A stretch of DNA of 64,000 nt, from assembly GCF_000015045.1 (NCBI RefSeq), contig NC_008609.1, positions 3,262,001 to 3,326,000 of the forward strand, read 5' to 3'. The DNA comes from Pelobacter propionicus DSM 2379 (GTDB taxonomy: Bacteria; Desulfobacterota; Desulfuromonadia; Geobacterales; Pseudopelobacteraceae). The position numbers and the translations under genes are program-made. Of the stretch, positions 1 through 8,890 are shown piece after piece. The stretch's first letter is position 1; each line of letters begins with the position of its first letter. Below the pieces are notes generated by a model. That model searched no databases. It was not told the origin of the DNA and saw only the letters and a list, made by a program, of their open reading frames with translations.

Positions 1-1061
1 CAATAGAGACGATCACGGGCGCATTTGCCGGATTTGAACCGGTGCTGCTGATCTTCTTCGCCTCACCGTTCTTTGAGGGCACGGCGGTCAGTGCGGCAAT
101 GGCCGGCGCCTTCCCCAACGCCACGGTCTTCGGCTGCTCATCTGCCGGCGAACTCACCACGGGGAGGATGCTGAACAACGCCATTTCAGCCCTGGCCTTT
201 TCCCGGGAGGCCATCGGAGATGTATGCATCCAGGTGGTGGAGGACATGCGCAACGGCATGGATGTCAACAAAGCCTTCAATGCCTTCCAGGAGCACTATG
301 GCATATCCTCCCACGACCTGGACCCATCCCGCCACATAGGCATCGTGCTGGTGGACGGCCTCTGCCGGAGAGAAGAGGAGCTGATGGACCGCATCGGCGA
401 CCTGACCATGGTCAACTTTATCGGCGGCTCGGCCGGAGACGACTTCCAGTTCCGGGAGACCCACGTCTACGCCAACGGCACATCCTACACCAACGCAGCG
501 GTGCTGGCCATCGTGCGCCCGCTGATTCCCTTTACCTTTGTCAAGACCCAGAGCTTTGTTCCCCTTGACCGCAAGCTGCTGGTTACCGAGGCCCGTGAAG
601 AGGCGCGCGAGGTGATCAGCTTCAACGGGAAACCGGCAGCCCAGGCCTATGCCGAGGCCCTGGGAGTCGCCACGGAAGAGGCCTCCCGGCGCCTGAAGCA
701 CAACCCGCTGGGACTGATCGTGGACGGCATCCCCTTCGTGCGCAGTCCGCAGCGCATCCAGGGGAGCAGCATGCTCTTCTACTGCGGCATCAAGGAGGGG
801 ATGGAGCTCTCGCTGCTGGAAGCAACCGACATCATCGCCGATACCCGCGCCGCGCTGGATCAGGCGCGGAAGAAGATCGGCCCGCTCTCGGGAGTGCTCA
901 GCTTCAACTGCATCATGAGGATTCAGGAGCTGGAGCAGAACGGCCTGACCGATCAGTACGGAGCGCTGTTAGGCGACGTCCCCACCGCCGGCCTGGGCAC
1001 CTATGGTGAGCAGTTCATCGGCCATGTCAACCAGACCGCAACCATGCTGGTCTTCGGCTGA
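1..1061 (+). CDS. FIST domain sensory protein, 5'-truncated by the window edge
   Basis: The reading frame is open from base 3 and continues upstream of the window, so the N-terminus is missing; the first in-window Met (position 42) lies inside a conserved strand and is unlikely to be the start. About 352 residues are visible. The first part (GCSSAGELT, then a strand ending in GGSAGDD) matches the FIST_N pattern, and the second part (AQAYAEALGV, then FNCIMR near the end) matches FIST_C. FIST domains are sensory modules predicted to bind small ligands, perhaps amino acids, and are commonly encoded beside histidine kinases, GGDEF proteins or chemotaxis genes. No transmembrane segment is visible, so the protein is probably cytoplasmic. 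Its partner gene probably lies upstream of the window. The family call rests on motif recognition only. Confidence 0.8.
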   Translation, partial: IETITGAFAGFEPVLLIFFASPFFEGTAVSAAMAGAFPNATVFGCSSAGELTTGRMLNNAISALAFSREAIGDVCIQVVEDMRNGMDVNKAFNAFQEHYGISSHDLDPSRHIGIVLVDGLCRREEELMDRIGDLTMVNFIGGSAGDDFQFRETHVYANGTSYTNAAVLAIVRPLIPFTFVKTQSFVPLDRKLLVTEAREEAREVISFNGKPAAQAYAEALGVATEEASRRLKHNPLGLIVDGIPFVRSPQRIQGSSMLFYCGIKEGMELSLLEATDIIADTRAALDQARKKIGPLSGVLSFNCIMRIQELEQNGLTDQYGALLGDVPTAGLGTYGEQFIGHVNQTATMLVFG

Positions 1062-1094
1062 GAGCAACCACCCAGGTCACGGAAGGAGGCTGTC

Positions 1095-1136
1095 GTGGAG
1101 TTGCAGGACATGGGCGGCCGCCTGACCCCGGCATAG
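1095..1136 (+). other. 13-codon mini-ORF with strong ribosome binding site, possible gene remnant
   Basis: A canonical AAGGAGG (about 1083-1089) lies 5 bases before a GTG that opens a 13-codon frame ending in TAG. It begins 34 bp after the FIST stop codon, where a co-transcribed partner gene would be expected. It could be the surviving start of a deleted or frameshifted downstream gene, a leader peptide, or chance. Confidence 0.25.
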
Positions 1137-1164
1137 CAGGAAAAAACAGCCATCTGTTCAAAAA

Positions 1165-1203
1165 GAGGGGGGCGTGACGTCTGTCTGACGTCACGCCCCC
1201 CTC
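1165..1203 (-). terminator. Strong intrinsic terminator for the EcsC/TM2 transcript
   Basis: Two perfectly complementary 17-base arms (1165-1181 and 1187-1203) are separated by a 5-base loop. On the minus strand the hairpin is followed by a T-run (complement of AAAAA at 1160-1164), so it fits the end of the leftward EcsC-like transcript; its stem may also stop readthrough from the FIST gene. Confidence 0.85.
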
Positions 1204-1430
1204 TGGTATTGCCCAGAAACGCTGACAGTGCAGTTTCCGGTCCTGGGCTTTCCCCCGGAACAGGCAGGAGTGGAATCAGATCGCAACCTATTGTCTCGCA
1301 GCCGCCAGAGCCCCAGAAAAACTGCTCCGGAAAACAGCTTCCGTTCTTGATCTGCGGCCACCCGTCGCTGGGCCCGCATCCGGCTGACAAGCCCCTCTTA
1401 TCCCCGGGCGCGCCCATCGTGCGCCACCCT

Positions 1431-2216
1431 TCAGCCCAGCTCCCCGTACATCCGGCGGACCTCTTCGTGGCCATGGATCCGCTCCAGCCTCCTGATGATG
1501 AAATGGCCGCGCCCCATATCCTGAAAGTGATCGATGAACAGGGCATTGATCGCCGCGCCACCCAAGGCCCCCAGCACCGGCACCGCCTGGGCAGCCGCCT
1601 TCTGGGAGACAACGACGGAAAAGCGCGCCGCTACCTGGGTGATCAGCCTGACAAGGGCCGGAGCGCCCTTCCGGGTCAGCCCCTTTCGGGCCAGGTGCTC
1701 GGCAGCTTCCGAGACCGCCTTGGCAAGGGCCGCCCTGGCCGCGAAATAGCCCGCCTCGGCCGGATCGTCACCCTTCGACTGTCCGCCCAGGGCCAGCACC
1801 TGCAGGCACTGGAGCCTGGCATCCGGGTGGCGCAGATCCTCCCCCTGACTGCGGGCGATGTCAGCAATGGAACGCAGCATGATCGCCGTGGAGACAGGCA
1901 GCTCGATCGCCAGGGCCGACAGGCCGAATACACCTCCAGTGGCGCCGGTGGCCCCCACCGCGACCTTGTGCCACCAGTTGGACGCCTCCCCCCCGCATCC
2001 GTCCCGGTCCATGGTCAATAGGGCGACAGCCAGCGCCTTTTCGATGGACTTGCGGGCAGCGGCAATGATTGCCCCATGCAGCGATTCGGGCAGTCTCCTG
2101 AATCCGGCTTCGATGGGGGCGCCGACCAGACTGCTCAGGCGGGCGGCCAACCCAGGATTCTCCAACAGGTTCCTGGCTGTCCGCAGATCAGCTATTTCCG
2201 TGGCTGAGAGCGCCAT
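1431..2216 (-). CDS. EcsC family protein
   Basis: A 261-residue protein resembling the EcsC family, named for a Bacillus gene next to an ABC transporter whose own biochemical role is not established. Visible features are a glycine/alanine-rich hydrophobic stretch (VGATGATGGVFGLSALAIEL, roughly residues 90-110) and a second one near 220-235 (AVPVLGALGGAAINALFIDH), consistent with membrane association. The start is ATG at 2216, with GGAGGG seven bases upstream; the longer frame from 2243 lacks an SD. It follows the TM2-domain gene by 23 bp and ends at a strong terminator, so the two form a small operon. Confidence 0.7.
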   Translation of the reverse strand: MALSATEIADLRTARNLLENPGLAARLSSLVGAPIEAGFRRLPESLHGAIIAAARKSIEKALAVALLTMDRDGCGGEASNWWHKVAVGATGATGGVFGLSALAIELPVSTAIMLRSIADIARSQGEDLRHPDARLQCLQVLALGGQSKGDDPAEAGYFAARAALAKAVSEAAEHLARKGLTRKGAPALVRLITQVAARFSVVVSQKAAAQAVPVLGALGGAAINALFIDHFQDMGRGHFIIRRLERIHGHEEVRRMYGELG

Positions 2217-2239
2217 GTACGTCCCTCCGATCCGGGAAA

Positions 2240-2590
2240 TCACACCCCGCCGTACTTCCGGTTGAAATCATCGTCGCTCATGATCAGCAGGAGTATGGCA
2301 TCGATAAATCCCAGGAGCGCCGGGATGAAGGTCCAGCAGAAGAGCAGATAGAGGATGCCCGCCCCGCTACGTCCCAGGTAGAACTTGTGGATGCCGAAGC
2401 CACCCAGGAACAGGGCGAACAGGATTGCCGCCAGTTTGCTTTTGCCGTTGGGCGCCACCGCGCCCAGGCTGCCAAAGGGGGATGCCTGCCGCACCCCGCA
2501 CTTGGGGCAGATCTCGGCCCTGGCCTTGATGATCGCCCCGCACTCCGAGCAGTATTTCTCATCCGGGCCTTTTTGACCGCTTCCGTTCAT
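2240..2590 (-). CDS. Zinc-ribbon plus TM2 domain membrane protein
   Basis: A 116-residue protein. Residues 10-35 form a zinc ribbon with two CxxC pairs (YCSECG and CPKCG) separated by about 14 residues. The C-terminal 60 residues are a TM2 domain: a first hydrophobic helix with the motif GGFGIHKFYLG, a turn, and a second helix (LLGFIDAILLLIM). TM2 proteins are small two-helix inner-membrane proteins of unknown function. The start is chosen at the second of two adjacent ATGs (2590) because AGGAGG lies 5 bases before it; the ATG at 2593 is too close and the frame opening at 2737 has no SD. It is the first gene of a two-gene operon with the EcsC-like gene and is divergent from the radical SAM gene. 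Confidence 0.8.
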   Translation of the reverse strand: MNGSGQKGPDEKYCSECGAIIKARAEICPKCGVRQASPFGSLGAVAPNGKSKLAAILFALFLGGFGIHKFYLGRSGAGILYLLFCWTFIPALLGFIDAILLLIMSDDDFNRKYGGV

Positions 2591-2842
2591 CATTTCCTCC
2601 TGGTACAGCCTGCAGATAGAATTACGGGGTGTCCCACACAGCACCAAAACCTTGCGGCCAACGCAACTTGAATCAGCCCTTCCCGTCACCACATGTATCA
2701 GAATCATCCAAGAATAGCCACGGCAAAGAGCCGGCAAGAAGCACCCTCATCCCCTCTGCCTCAGCTCCCGGAACATCCGAATTGAAATGATGGGGCAATC
2801 AGGGTAAAGTGCCGCTGAGATTTCACTGCGAGGAGATGCTTC

Positions 2843-4177
2843 ATGTCACGACGATTGCCCAAGATGCTCTATGCCGACCCGCAAGGGAACATCTTCGACC
2901 ACCCCGAACTCTGCATGGCGGGCATGAACGGAAACCAGACAGTGCTGCCGGAGGAGATGGAACTGATCCCGCTCCCCGAGGACAGCCGGCTGTTCACCAT
3001 GCCAGCCATGCCGCCCATAGCCTGGGACCGGCGCACAAAGAGCTTCATCACCCTGGAGAGCGTCCCCGGGGGGAGGAGACGGGGGCCCCAGCAGATCCAG
3101 GCCGTGGCCGCCTTCATGGCCCCTGGCTACATGCGCACCCTGCTGCCGGCCTGCGACTATCCCACAGAGAGGGAACACCTGCCGCTCTGGTCTTACACCG
3201 CCGTGGGCTGGGACGAGGAGCAGGAGTGCTTCGTGGTGGCAGCCACCCGGGTGGATAGCAACCGGAACTGGGACCCCTGCAACTACGACGACCGCACCCT
3301 GGACCCGCTGGTGCGCACAATGCTAGGGGAGATGCCGGACAACCGACTGCTGGAGCAACTGGCCCGCTGCGCCCTGGACTACCACTGCTTTGCCGCCAAG
3401 AACCTCTTCTACCGCCGCTGGGAGGCTCCGCTGCCCACCTCGCCGGTCTGCAACTCCGCCTGCCTGGGGTGCATCAGCCTGCAGCCGTCAGACTACTGCC
3501 CCTCCAACCACGAGCGGATCACCTTCGTTCCCACCCCGGAGGAGCTGTGCCAGATCGCCGTGCCGCACCTGGAGCAGGCCGAGCAGGCCATCGTCTCCTA
3601 CGGCCAGGGGTGCGAGGGAGACCCGATCCTCCAGGCCGACACCATCGCCGAAGCCACCCGCCGCATGAAACGGGCCACCTCCCGCGGCACGGTGAACTTC
3701 AACTCCAACGGCTCCCTTCCGGACAAGGTGCGGCTCCTGTGCGACGCCGGCATGGACTCGTTCCGTTTCTCCCTGAACTCGGTGCGCGAGGATCTCTACA
3801 ACCGCTACTACCGTCCCCGGGGGTACTGTTTCGACAACGTGCTGGAATCGGTCAGGATCGCCAAACAGGCCGGCCGCTTCACCATGATCAACTACCTGGT
3901 CTCCCCCGGCGTCAGCGACGCTCCCGAGGAGGTGGAGGCGCTGCTTCGCTTCGTGGCCGACACGCGAGTGGACATGCTCCAGCTGCGCAACCTGTCCATC
4001 GACCCGGAGTACTACAACCGCGAGATGGGGGTGACGGGCCGGGGCATCGGCATGTACCGGCTGCTGGAGCGCCTGAAGAGCGAGTTTCCCCGCCTGCAGT
4101 TCGGCTACTACAACCGCACGAAGGAGAACTTCTTCCCCTCCGGTTTCGAGCAGGGGTGGCCGATCGCGAAACGTTAA
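2843..4177 (+). CDS. Radical SAM protein with N-terminal extension
   Basis: A 444-residue radical SAM enzyme. The [4Fe-4S]-binding CxxxCxxC motif is C203, C207 and C210 (CNSACLGC), so about 200 residues precede the core. Later core features include YGQGCEGDPIL, which fits the strand usually carrying a G-E motif, and FRFSLNSV. The N-terminal region is rich in Pro, Trp and acidic residues and I do not recognise it; it may bind the substrate. The substrate is unknown. AGGAG lies about 8 bases before the ATG. It appears monocistronic and is divergent from the TM2/EcsC pair, with a 252-bp gap in which I see no convincing promoter. No C-terminal SPASM cysteine cluster is visible, so auxiliary clusters are unlikely. 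Confidence 0.8.
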   Translation: MSRRLPKMLYADPQGNIFDHPELCMAGMNGNQTVLPEEMELIPLPEDSRLFTMPAMPPIAWDRRTKSFITLESVPGGRRRGPQQIQAVAAFMAPGYMRTLLPACDYPTEREHLPLWSYTAVGWDEEQECFVVAATRVDSNRNWDPCNYDDRTLDPLVRTMLGEMPDNRLLEQLARCALDYHCFAAKNLFYRRWEAPLPTSPVCNSACLGCISLQPSDYCPSNHERITFVPTPEELCQIAVPHLEQAEQAIVSYGQGCEGDPILQADTIAEATRRMKRATSRGTVNFNSNGSLPDKVRLLCDAGMDSFRFSLNSVREDLYNRYYRPRGYCFDNVLESVRIAKQAGRFTMINYLVSPGVSDAPEEVEALLRFVADTRVDMLQLRNLSIDPEYYNREMGVTGRGIGMYRLLERLKSEFPRLQFGYYNRTKENFFPSGFEQGWPIAKR

Positions 4178-4243
4178 CCCCCCATCTTCTTGCGCCCTTC
4201 CGTTTTTCACGATTCACGCTAAGATATCTACTGTCCATCAACG

Positions 4244-4275
4244 CCCGGGCCGGGCCATGAATGCCCCGGTCCGGG
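4244..4275. other. GC-rich hairpin without T-tract in the radical SAM / GGDEF-EAL gap
   Basis: Arms 4244-4254 and 4265-4275 pair over 11 positions with one G-U wobble and a 10-base loop. There is no T-run on the plus side, so it may be a Rho-assisted terminator, an mRNA-stabilising 3' end for the radical SAM gene, or a leader structure for the c-di-GMP gene beginning at 4389. Confidence 0.35.
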
Positions 4276-4388
4276 AGCACCACTCGTGTTCACCGTACCA
4301 TTCGCTGGCTCCGCCCTGACATGCCGGCAACAGGATTCCATCCCCCTGGATGTTCGGGAAACACCCCGCTTCCACCCAAGGAGACGTA

Positions 4389-7019
4389 ATGAGCAGAAAG
4401 ACCAAGGCAATCCTGCTGCTTGTCGCGCTCATCGCAGGTATTTCCTCGTTTCTGTACCTCTCCTCCCACCTGATCCTGCTCAAGAGCTTTTCCCAGCTTG
4501 AACAGGACTACACGTCTGAAAACGTGAGACGGGCTCTCAACTCCATTGCCGACGACATCCGGCAGATAGACACGATCACCAGCGACTATGCCGGATGGGA
4601 TGAGGCCTACGCGTTCATCGACAACGGAAACAAAACCTTCAGCAGGTCAAACCTTGACGACGCCATTTTCCCCAAGCTCCGCTTGAATATCCTCGTCTAT
4701 GTCAGAAATTCAGGCGCTATCGTCTTTGCGAAGGCCTTCGATCTTCGTACGGGCACGGAATCACCGCTGCCCCCCTCCCTGGTGAAACAGCTGACGGCGA
4801 ACAGCCCGCTTGTGCGCCACACATCCAGCGACAGCGTGCTGTCCGGGGCGCTCCTGCTGCCGGAAGGTCCGCTGCTGCTTGTATCGCGACCGGTTCTGAC
4901 GAGTTCCTATCAGGGACCAATCCACGGATCACTGATCATGGGACGATTCCTCGGAACCGACGAAATCAGGCGCCTGGCAGATCTAAACCACCTTAACCTG
5001 TCCATCCTCCCCCTTAACGCAGCCCGACAATCATCGAAAAGCGCGACAATCCTGCCTCCCCTTTCGGCCACCAGGCCTATCGCGGTCATTCCCGGCAGCG
5101 GTGAAACCATCACCGGGTATGGCCTGATCAATGACATCCACGGCAAACCGGCACTCATCGCCCGGGTCGACATGCGGCGCAAGATCTACAGCCAGGGGGT
5201 GGACGCGGTCCAGTACTTCCTCTTCTGCTTCCTGGGGTTCTGCCTGATTTCCTCCCTGACCGGCTATATCCTGTACGCAAAGCTGCTCGCCTCCCGCAAG
5301 GAACGCAAAGACACGGAAAAAAGATACCGATCCGTCATCAGCCAGGCATCGGATATCATTCTGCTCGTAGACATCGACAGCAGGCGCATCCTGGAAGCGA
5401 ACCTCGCCTTTCAGAGGCTTCTGAACTATGCCCCCGACAAGGCCACCCAGCTGACATTGTATGACATTATGGAGGACGACCGCTCCGGGGTTGACTGGCG
5501 TATCAACCGGATACTTTCGGAAAAGGTCTGCTTCCTGGGAGAACACACGGTCAGAGCAGAGGACGGCAGCATGGTTGAGGTCGATCTCAACGCCAACCTG
5601 GTTTCCTATGGGGAGCAACAGGTGATCTGCATGGTACTCAGGGACATTTCCGAGAGGAAGCGCTTCGAAGGAGAGCTGATGCACATGGCGCACCACGATG
5701 CGCTGACCGGGCTGCCAAATCGCACGCTGTTTTTCGATCGACTCAGACAGGGGCTCTACAAGAAGGAACGTTCCGGGAAGATGTTGGCTGTGATCTACCT
5801 GGATCTGGACCGGTTCAAAATCATCAATGACACCCTCGGCCATCACACCGGAGACATGCTTCTCAAGGAGGTGGCAGACAGACTGCGGGGAGTCGTCCGC
5901 AAAGCCGACACCATTTCCCGGCTGGGTGGAGACGAGTTCACCATCATCATCGATGAGATCGCAACACCGGCGGACTCGCTCCTGGTTGCCGAGAAGATAC
6001 TGCACGTCTTTAGTGCGCCATTCCGCCTCGAAAAACATGAGATGTTTATCACGGCCAGCATGGGCGTAACCCTCTACCCGAACGATGGCGACACGGCGGA
6101 GAAACTGCTGAAGAACGCCGATACGGCCATGTATCACGCCAAGGAGGAGGGACGTAACACCTACCAGTTTTTTTCGGAGGAGATGAACTCCCGGGTCAGC
6201 GAGCGTCTCTCCATGGAGACCGGCTTGAGGCATGCCCTGGCACGGAATGAATTCCTGCTCCACTACCAGCCGCGGGTCAACACGACAACCGGCAGGATCG
6301 TGGGGGTGGAGGCACTGATTCGCTGGCAGCAGCCGCAGAAGGGGCTGATTCTGCCCGACGCATTCATCCCGCTGGCCGAGGAGACCGGGCTGATCATACC
6401 GATTGGCGAGTGGGTACTCAGGAACACCTGCACACAGGCCAGAGCCTGGCAGGAGGCCGGGTTTGCGCAGATGAGGATCTCGGTCAACATCTCGTGTCGG
6501 CAGTTCACACACGACAACCTGCCCGACACCATCCGGGGAATCTTGAGGGAGACCGGTCTCCAGCCATCCTGCCTTGAACTTGAGATCACCGAGAGCGTCA
6601 TCATGCTCAACCCGGAGAGGGCCATCAGCCTGCTCAACGAACTGAAGGAGATGGGCATCTCCATCGCCATCGATGATTTCGGTACCGGCTACTCCTCCCT
6701 CTCCCTTCTGAAACGCCTCCCGGCAGACATCCTGAAGATTGACAAGAGTTTTGTCAGCGGCATTCCCGGAAACAAAAGTGACGAGACCCTCGTGGCTACC
6801 ATTATCAACCTGGGGCACAACATGGGGCTTGGCCTGGTGGCGGAGGGGGTCGAGAGACAGGAGCAGCTGCACTTCCTGGAAGAGCGCAACTGCCAGGAGG
6901 TACAGGGGTACTACTTTAGCAAACCGCTGCCTGCGGAAACACTACAGCCCCTCCTGAAAAACGGAACCTATCCGGCGGCGGCAGGCAGGCAGCAGCCCAC
7001 AGACGCCAGGGATATCTGA
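4389..7019 (+). CDS. CHASE4-PAS-GGDEF-EAL cyclic-di-GMP turnover protein
   Basis: An 876-residue membrane sensor for c-di-GMP. An N-terminal helix (residues 5-30) leads into a periplasmic CHASE4 domain (DYAGWDEAY and the segment around residue 100), a second transmembrane helix near 275-300 ([19 protein letters not shown]), a PAS domain (about 325-430), GGDEF (440-605) and EAL (620-865). The GGDEF signature is intact at 513-517, and the inhibitory I-site RxxD (RKAD) sits at the usual distance before it. EAL is intact at 641-643, with [10 protein letters not shown] further on. Both synthesis and hydrolysis are therefore possible on motif grounds, and the net activity cannot be read from sequence. 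AAGGAG lies 5 bases before the ATG at 4389; the upstream ATG at 4350 has no SD. The next gene, a chemoreceptor, starts about 100 bp downstream, which suggests a linked motility role. Confidence 0.92.
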   Translation: MSRKTKAILLLVALIAGISSFLYLSSHLILLKSFSQLEQDYTSENVRRALNSIADDIRQIDTITSDYAGWDEAYAFIDNGNKTFSRSNLDDAIFPKLRLNILVYVRNSGAIVFAKAFDLRTGTESPLPPSLVKQLTANSPLVRHTSSDSVLSGALLLPEGPLLLVSRPVLTSSYQGPIHGSLIMGRFLGTDEIRRLADLNHLNLSILPLNAARQSSKSATILPPLSATRPIAVIPGSGETITGYGLINDIHGKPALIARVDMRRKIYSQGVDAVQYFLFCFLGFCLISSLTGYILYAKLLASRKERKDTEKRYRSVISQASDIILLVDIDSRRILEANLAFQRLLNYAPDKATQLTLYDIMEDDRSGVDWRINRILSEKVCFLGEHTVRAEDGSMVEVDLNANLVSYGEQQVICMVLRDISERKRFEGELMHMAHHDALTGLPNRTLFFDRLRQGLYKKERSGKMLAVIYLDLDRFKIINDTLGHHTGDMLLKEVADRLRGVVRKADTISRLGGDEFTIIIDEIATPADSLLVAEKILHVFSAPFRLEKHEMFITASMGVTLYPNDGDTAEKLLKNADTAMYHAKEEGRNTYQFFSEEMNSRVSERLSMETGLRHALARNEFLLHYQPRVNTTTGRIVGVEALIRWQQPQKGLILPDAFIPLAEETGLIIPIGEWVLRNTCTQARAWQEAGFAQMRISVNISCRQFTHDNLPDTIRGILRETGLQPSCLELEITESVIMLNPERAISLLNELKEMGISIAIDDFGTGYSSLSLLKRLPADILKIDKSFVSGIPGNKSDETLVATIINLGHNMGLGLVAEGVERQEQLHFLEERNCQEVQGYYFSKPLPAETLQPLLKNGTYPAAAGRQQPTDARDI

Positions 7020-7122
7020 GGCAGCGATGTCTTCTGTGGCTGCGATTGACGGAGAAGACAGGCCAACGACACACATGCGCAACAATCGATACATCAACCT
7101 GGGTACAGAAAGGAAACTATCG

Positions 7123-8772
7123 ATGTCAACCGCACGACTCTTCACCAGAATGAAGCTGCTCCACAAGCTGTTCCTGGCCATCACCGTCCTGAATATCCTC
7201 ACCATCACCGCCTTCACCTGCTACAACTACGCGAACCAGAAAAAAACGGTACTACGGGGCATCGACGGCAGACTGCTGGCCAGCGCCCAGGGGCTGAAAC
7301 TGGCCATGGACCGTTTTCATGAACGGCTGGGCCGGGGGGAAACCATCCCCCCTTCCGAATTCAGGAGGGAACTGGACGACCTGTCGGCCATGGTGAACCA
7401 GAGCGGGATCAACTACGCCTATACGGTGGTGATGAAGGATGGAGGGGTCGCCTTCACCCTCTCCAGCTATACGAAGGAGGAGCTGGAAAAGGGGGAGCTG
7501 ACCACCCTGTTTGAACCGTACAGTGACGCTTCAACGGGGCTCAAGAAGGCACTGGCTGAGAACAAAACCGTTTATGAACAGTACACCGACAAGTGGGGGA
7601 CCTTCCGTTCGGTGTTTCTCCCATCACGCCTGGCCGACGGAGCATCCTACGCCATCGGCATCGACATCAGCATCGACGAGATCAATGCGACCCTGCGCAG
7701 GACCCTCCTGGGCTGCCTGTTCATCGGCCTGGGCGTGTTCATGGCCGGCACAGCCGTCGCCTTCTGGGTGGCCTGGTACATCTCCCGGGGGATCGAGCGG
7801 CTGGCCAGCCACCTGCACCAGATCGCCGACGGCGATCTGGGAGTCCTGATCAGCAAGACATCGGACGATGAGTTGGGCATGCTGGCCGATGACATGAACC
7901 GCATGGTGGAACGTCTCAGGCTGCTTCTGGGTAGCGTCCGCCATGCCTCCGACAACGTCGTCGCCGCGGCCCACCAGGTTCACGCAAACTCCGCCAGCAT
8001 GTCCAACGGCGTGGACGCGGTGGCGGCCCAGGCAGTGGCGGTGGCCACGGCGGCGGAGGAGATGGCCGCCACCTCCCAGGAGATCGCCGGCAACTGCGAC
8101 AGCACCGCCGCAAGCGTCAGGGAGACAGAGGGAACAGCCCGAAGCGCGGAGGGGGTTGTCCGCCAGACGGTCCAGATGATGGACAGCATCGCGGAACTGG
8201 TGATGAAATCAGCCGCAACGGTGAAGGAGTTGGGGGCCAGCTCCGACCAGATCGGCACGATCATCGGCGCCATCGACGAGATCGCCGACCAGACCAACCT
8301 GCTGGCCTTGAACGCGGCCATCGAGGCGGCCAGGGCCGGTGAGCAGGGGCGCGGCTTTGCCGTTGTCGCCGACGAGGTTCGCGCCCTGGCGGAGAGGACC
8401 AGCAGGGCGACCAGAGAGATCGCCGGCATGATCGGCTCCATCCAGGGCAACATCCAGGATGCGGCCCGCTCCATGGAAGAGGGGGTCGCGCAGGTGGGCA
8501 GGGGAACCGAAGAGGCCGCCCGGTCGGGTGAGGCGCTGCAGGAAATCCTCCGGCACGCCAGCGCCATCACCTCCCAAATCAGCCAGGTGGCCATTGCCGC
8601 CGAGGAGCAGACCACAACCACCGGCGAGATCAGCGGCAACATCAACCAGATCACCACCATCGCCCAGAAGACCGTCCAGGAGGTCCAGAATTCCGTTGCC
8701 GCGGCCCGTCAGCTGATGGACCTGGCCCACGAACTGCAGGAGCAGGTCGGGCAGTTCAGGCTCGCCCCATAA
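7123..8772 (+). CDS. Methyl-accepting chemotaxis protein
   Basis: A 549-residue transmembrane chemoreceptor. Transmembrane helix 1 is at about residues 14-36, followed by a periplasmic sensor of about 150 residues resembling a single-Cache/4HB-type ligand domain. Transmembrane helix 2 is at about 193-220, HAMP at about 222-270, and the cytoplasmic signalling coiled coil runs to the end. The hairpin tip that contacts CheA/CheW is near residues 386-423 ([19 protein letters not shown]). No C-terminal CheR-docking pentapeptide is visible; the protein ends in QVGQFRLAP. The start is ATG at 7123, with AAAGGAAA 7-8 bases upstream; the frame also opens at 7027 without an SD. It lies downstream of the c-di-GMP gene and ends at a bidirectional terminator. 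Confidence 0.93.
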   Translation: MSTARLFTRMKLLHKLFLAITVLNILTITAFTCYNYANQKKTVLRGIDGRLLASAQGLKLAMDRFHERLGRGETIPPSEFRRELDDLSAMVNQSGINYAYTVVMKDGGVAFTLSSYTKEELEKGELTTLFEPYSDASTGLKKALAENKTVYEQYTDKWGTFRSVFLPSRLADGASYAIGIDISIDEINATLRRTLLGCLFIGLGVFMAGTAVAFWVAWYISRGIERLASHLHQIADGDLGVLISKTSDDELGMLADDMNRMVERLRLLLGSVRHASDNVVAAAHQVHANSASMSNGVDAVAAQAVAVATAAEEMAATSQEIAGNCDSTAASVRETEGTARSAEGVVRQTVQMMDSIAELVMKSAATVKELGASSDQIGTIIGAIDEIADQTNLLALNAAIEAARAGEQGRGFAVVADEVRALAERTSRATREIAGMIGSIQGNIQDAARSMEEGVAQVGRGTEEAARSGEALQEILRHASAITSQISQVAIAAEEQTTTTGEISGNINQITTIAQKTVQEVQNSVAAARQLMDLAHELQEQVGQFRLAP

Positions 8773-8831
8773 GTCGACCAGGACAGTACAATACTTCCTT
8801 GAGATGGCGGGCGCGTGCCGCGGCCGGAAAC

Positions 8832-8872
8832 CCACAGGCCCCGAACCTTTCGGAACGGGGCCTGTGGATTTT
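8832..8872. terminator. Bidirectional intrinsic terminator between the chemoreceptor and the octaheme cytochrome
   Basis: Twelve-base arms 8832-8843 and 8856-8867 are perfectly complementary. The plus side continues ATTTT and the minus side GTTT, so the hairpin can end both convergent transcripts. Confidence 0.8.
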
Positions 8873-8890
8873 CAGCAGCGGCTTGGCCGG

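Larger units (their letters stand above)
1062..1430. other. Intergenic region of about 370 bp between convergent genes
   Basis: This gap holds a 13-codon mini-ORF with a strong SD (1095-1136) and a perfect 17-bp terminator hairpin (1165-1203). Between the hairpin and the end of the minus-strand EcsC-like gene (1204-1430) I see no supported gene, RNA or repeat; open frames there are short or shadows of the neighbour. Confidence 0.6.

Noticed and set aside
2715-2750. CACGGCAAAGAGCCGGC stretch resembling the first half of a c-di-GMP (GEMM) riboswitch
   Set aside because: The second conserved half (a GGGACGCAAAGCC-like block) and the paired stems are missing, and the downstream gene is a radical SAM enzyme rather than a typical GEMM target.
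4178-4388. Possible c-di-GMP riboswitch upstream of the GGDEF/EAL gene
   Set aside because: Only a simple GC-rich hairpin is present; neither the tetraloop/receptor motif nor conserved GEMM sequence blocks are visible.
5031-6872. Long 613-codon open frame on the minus strand
   Set aside because: It lies entirely opposite the CHASE4-PAS-GGDEF-EAL gene; GC-rich codon bias opens the antisense frame. It has no SD and no recognisable domain.
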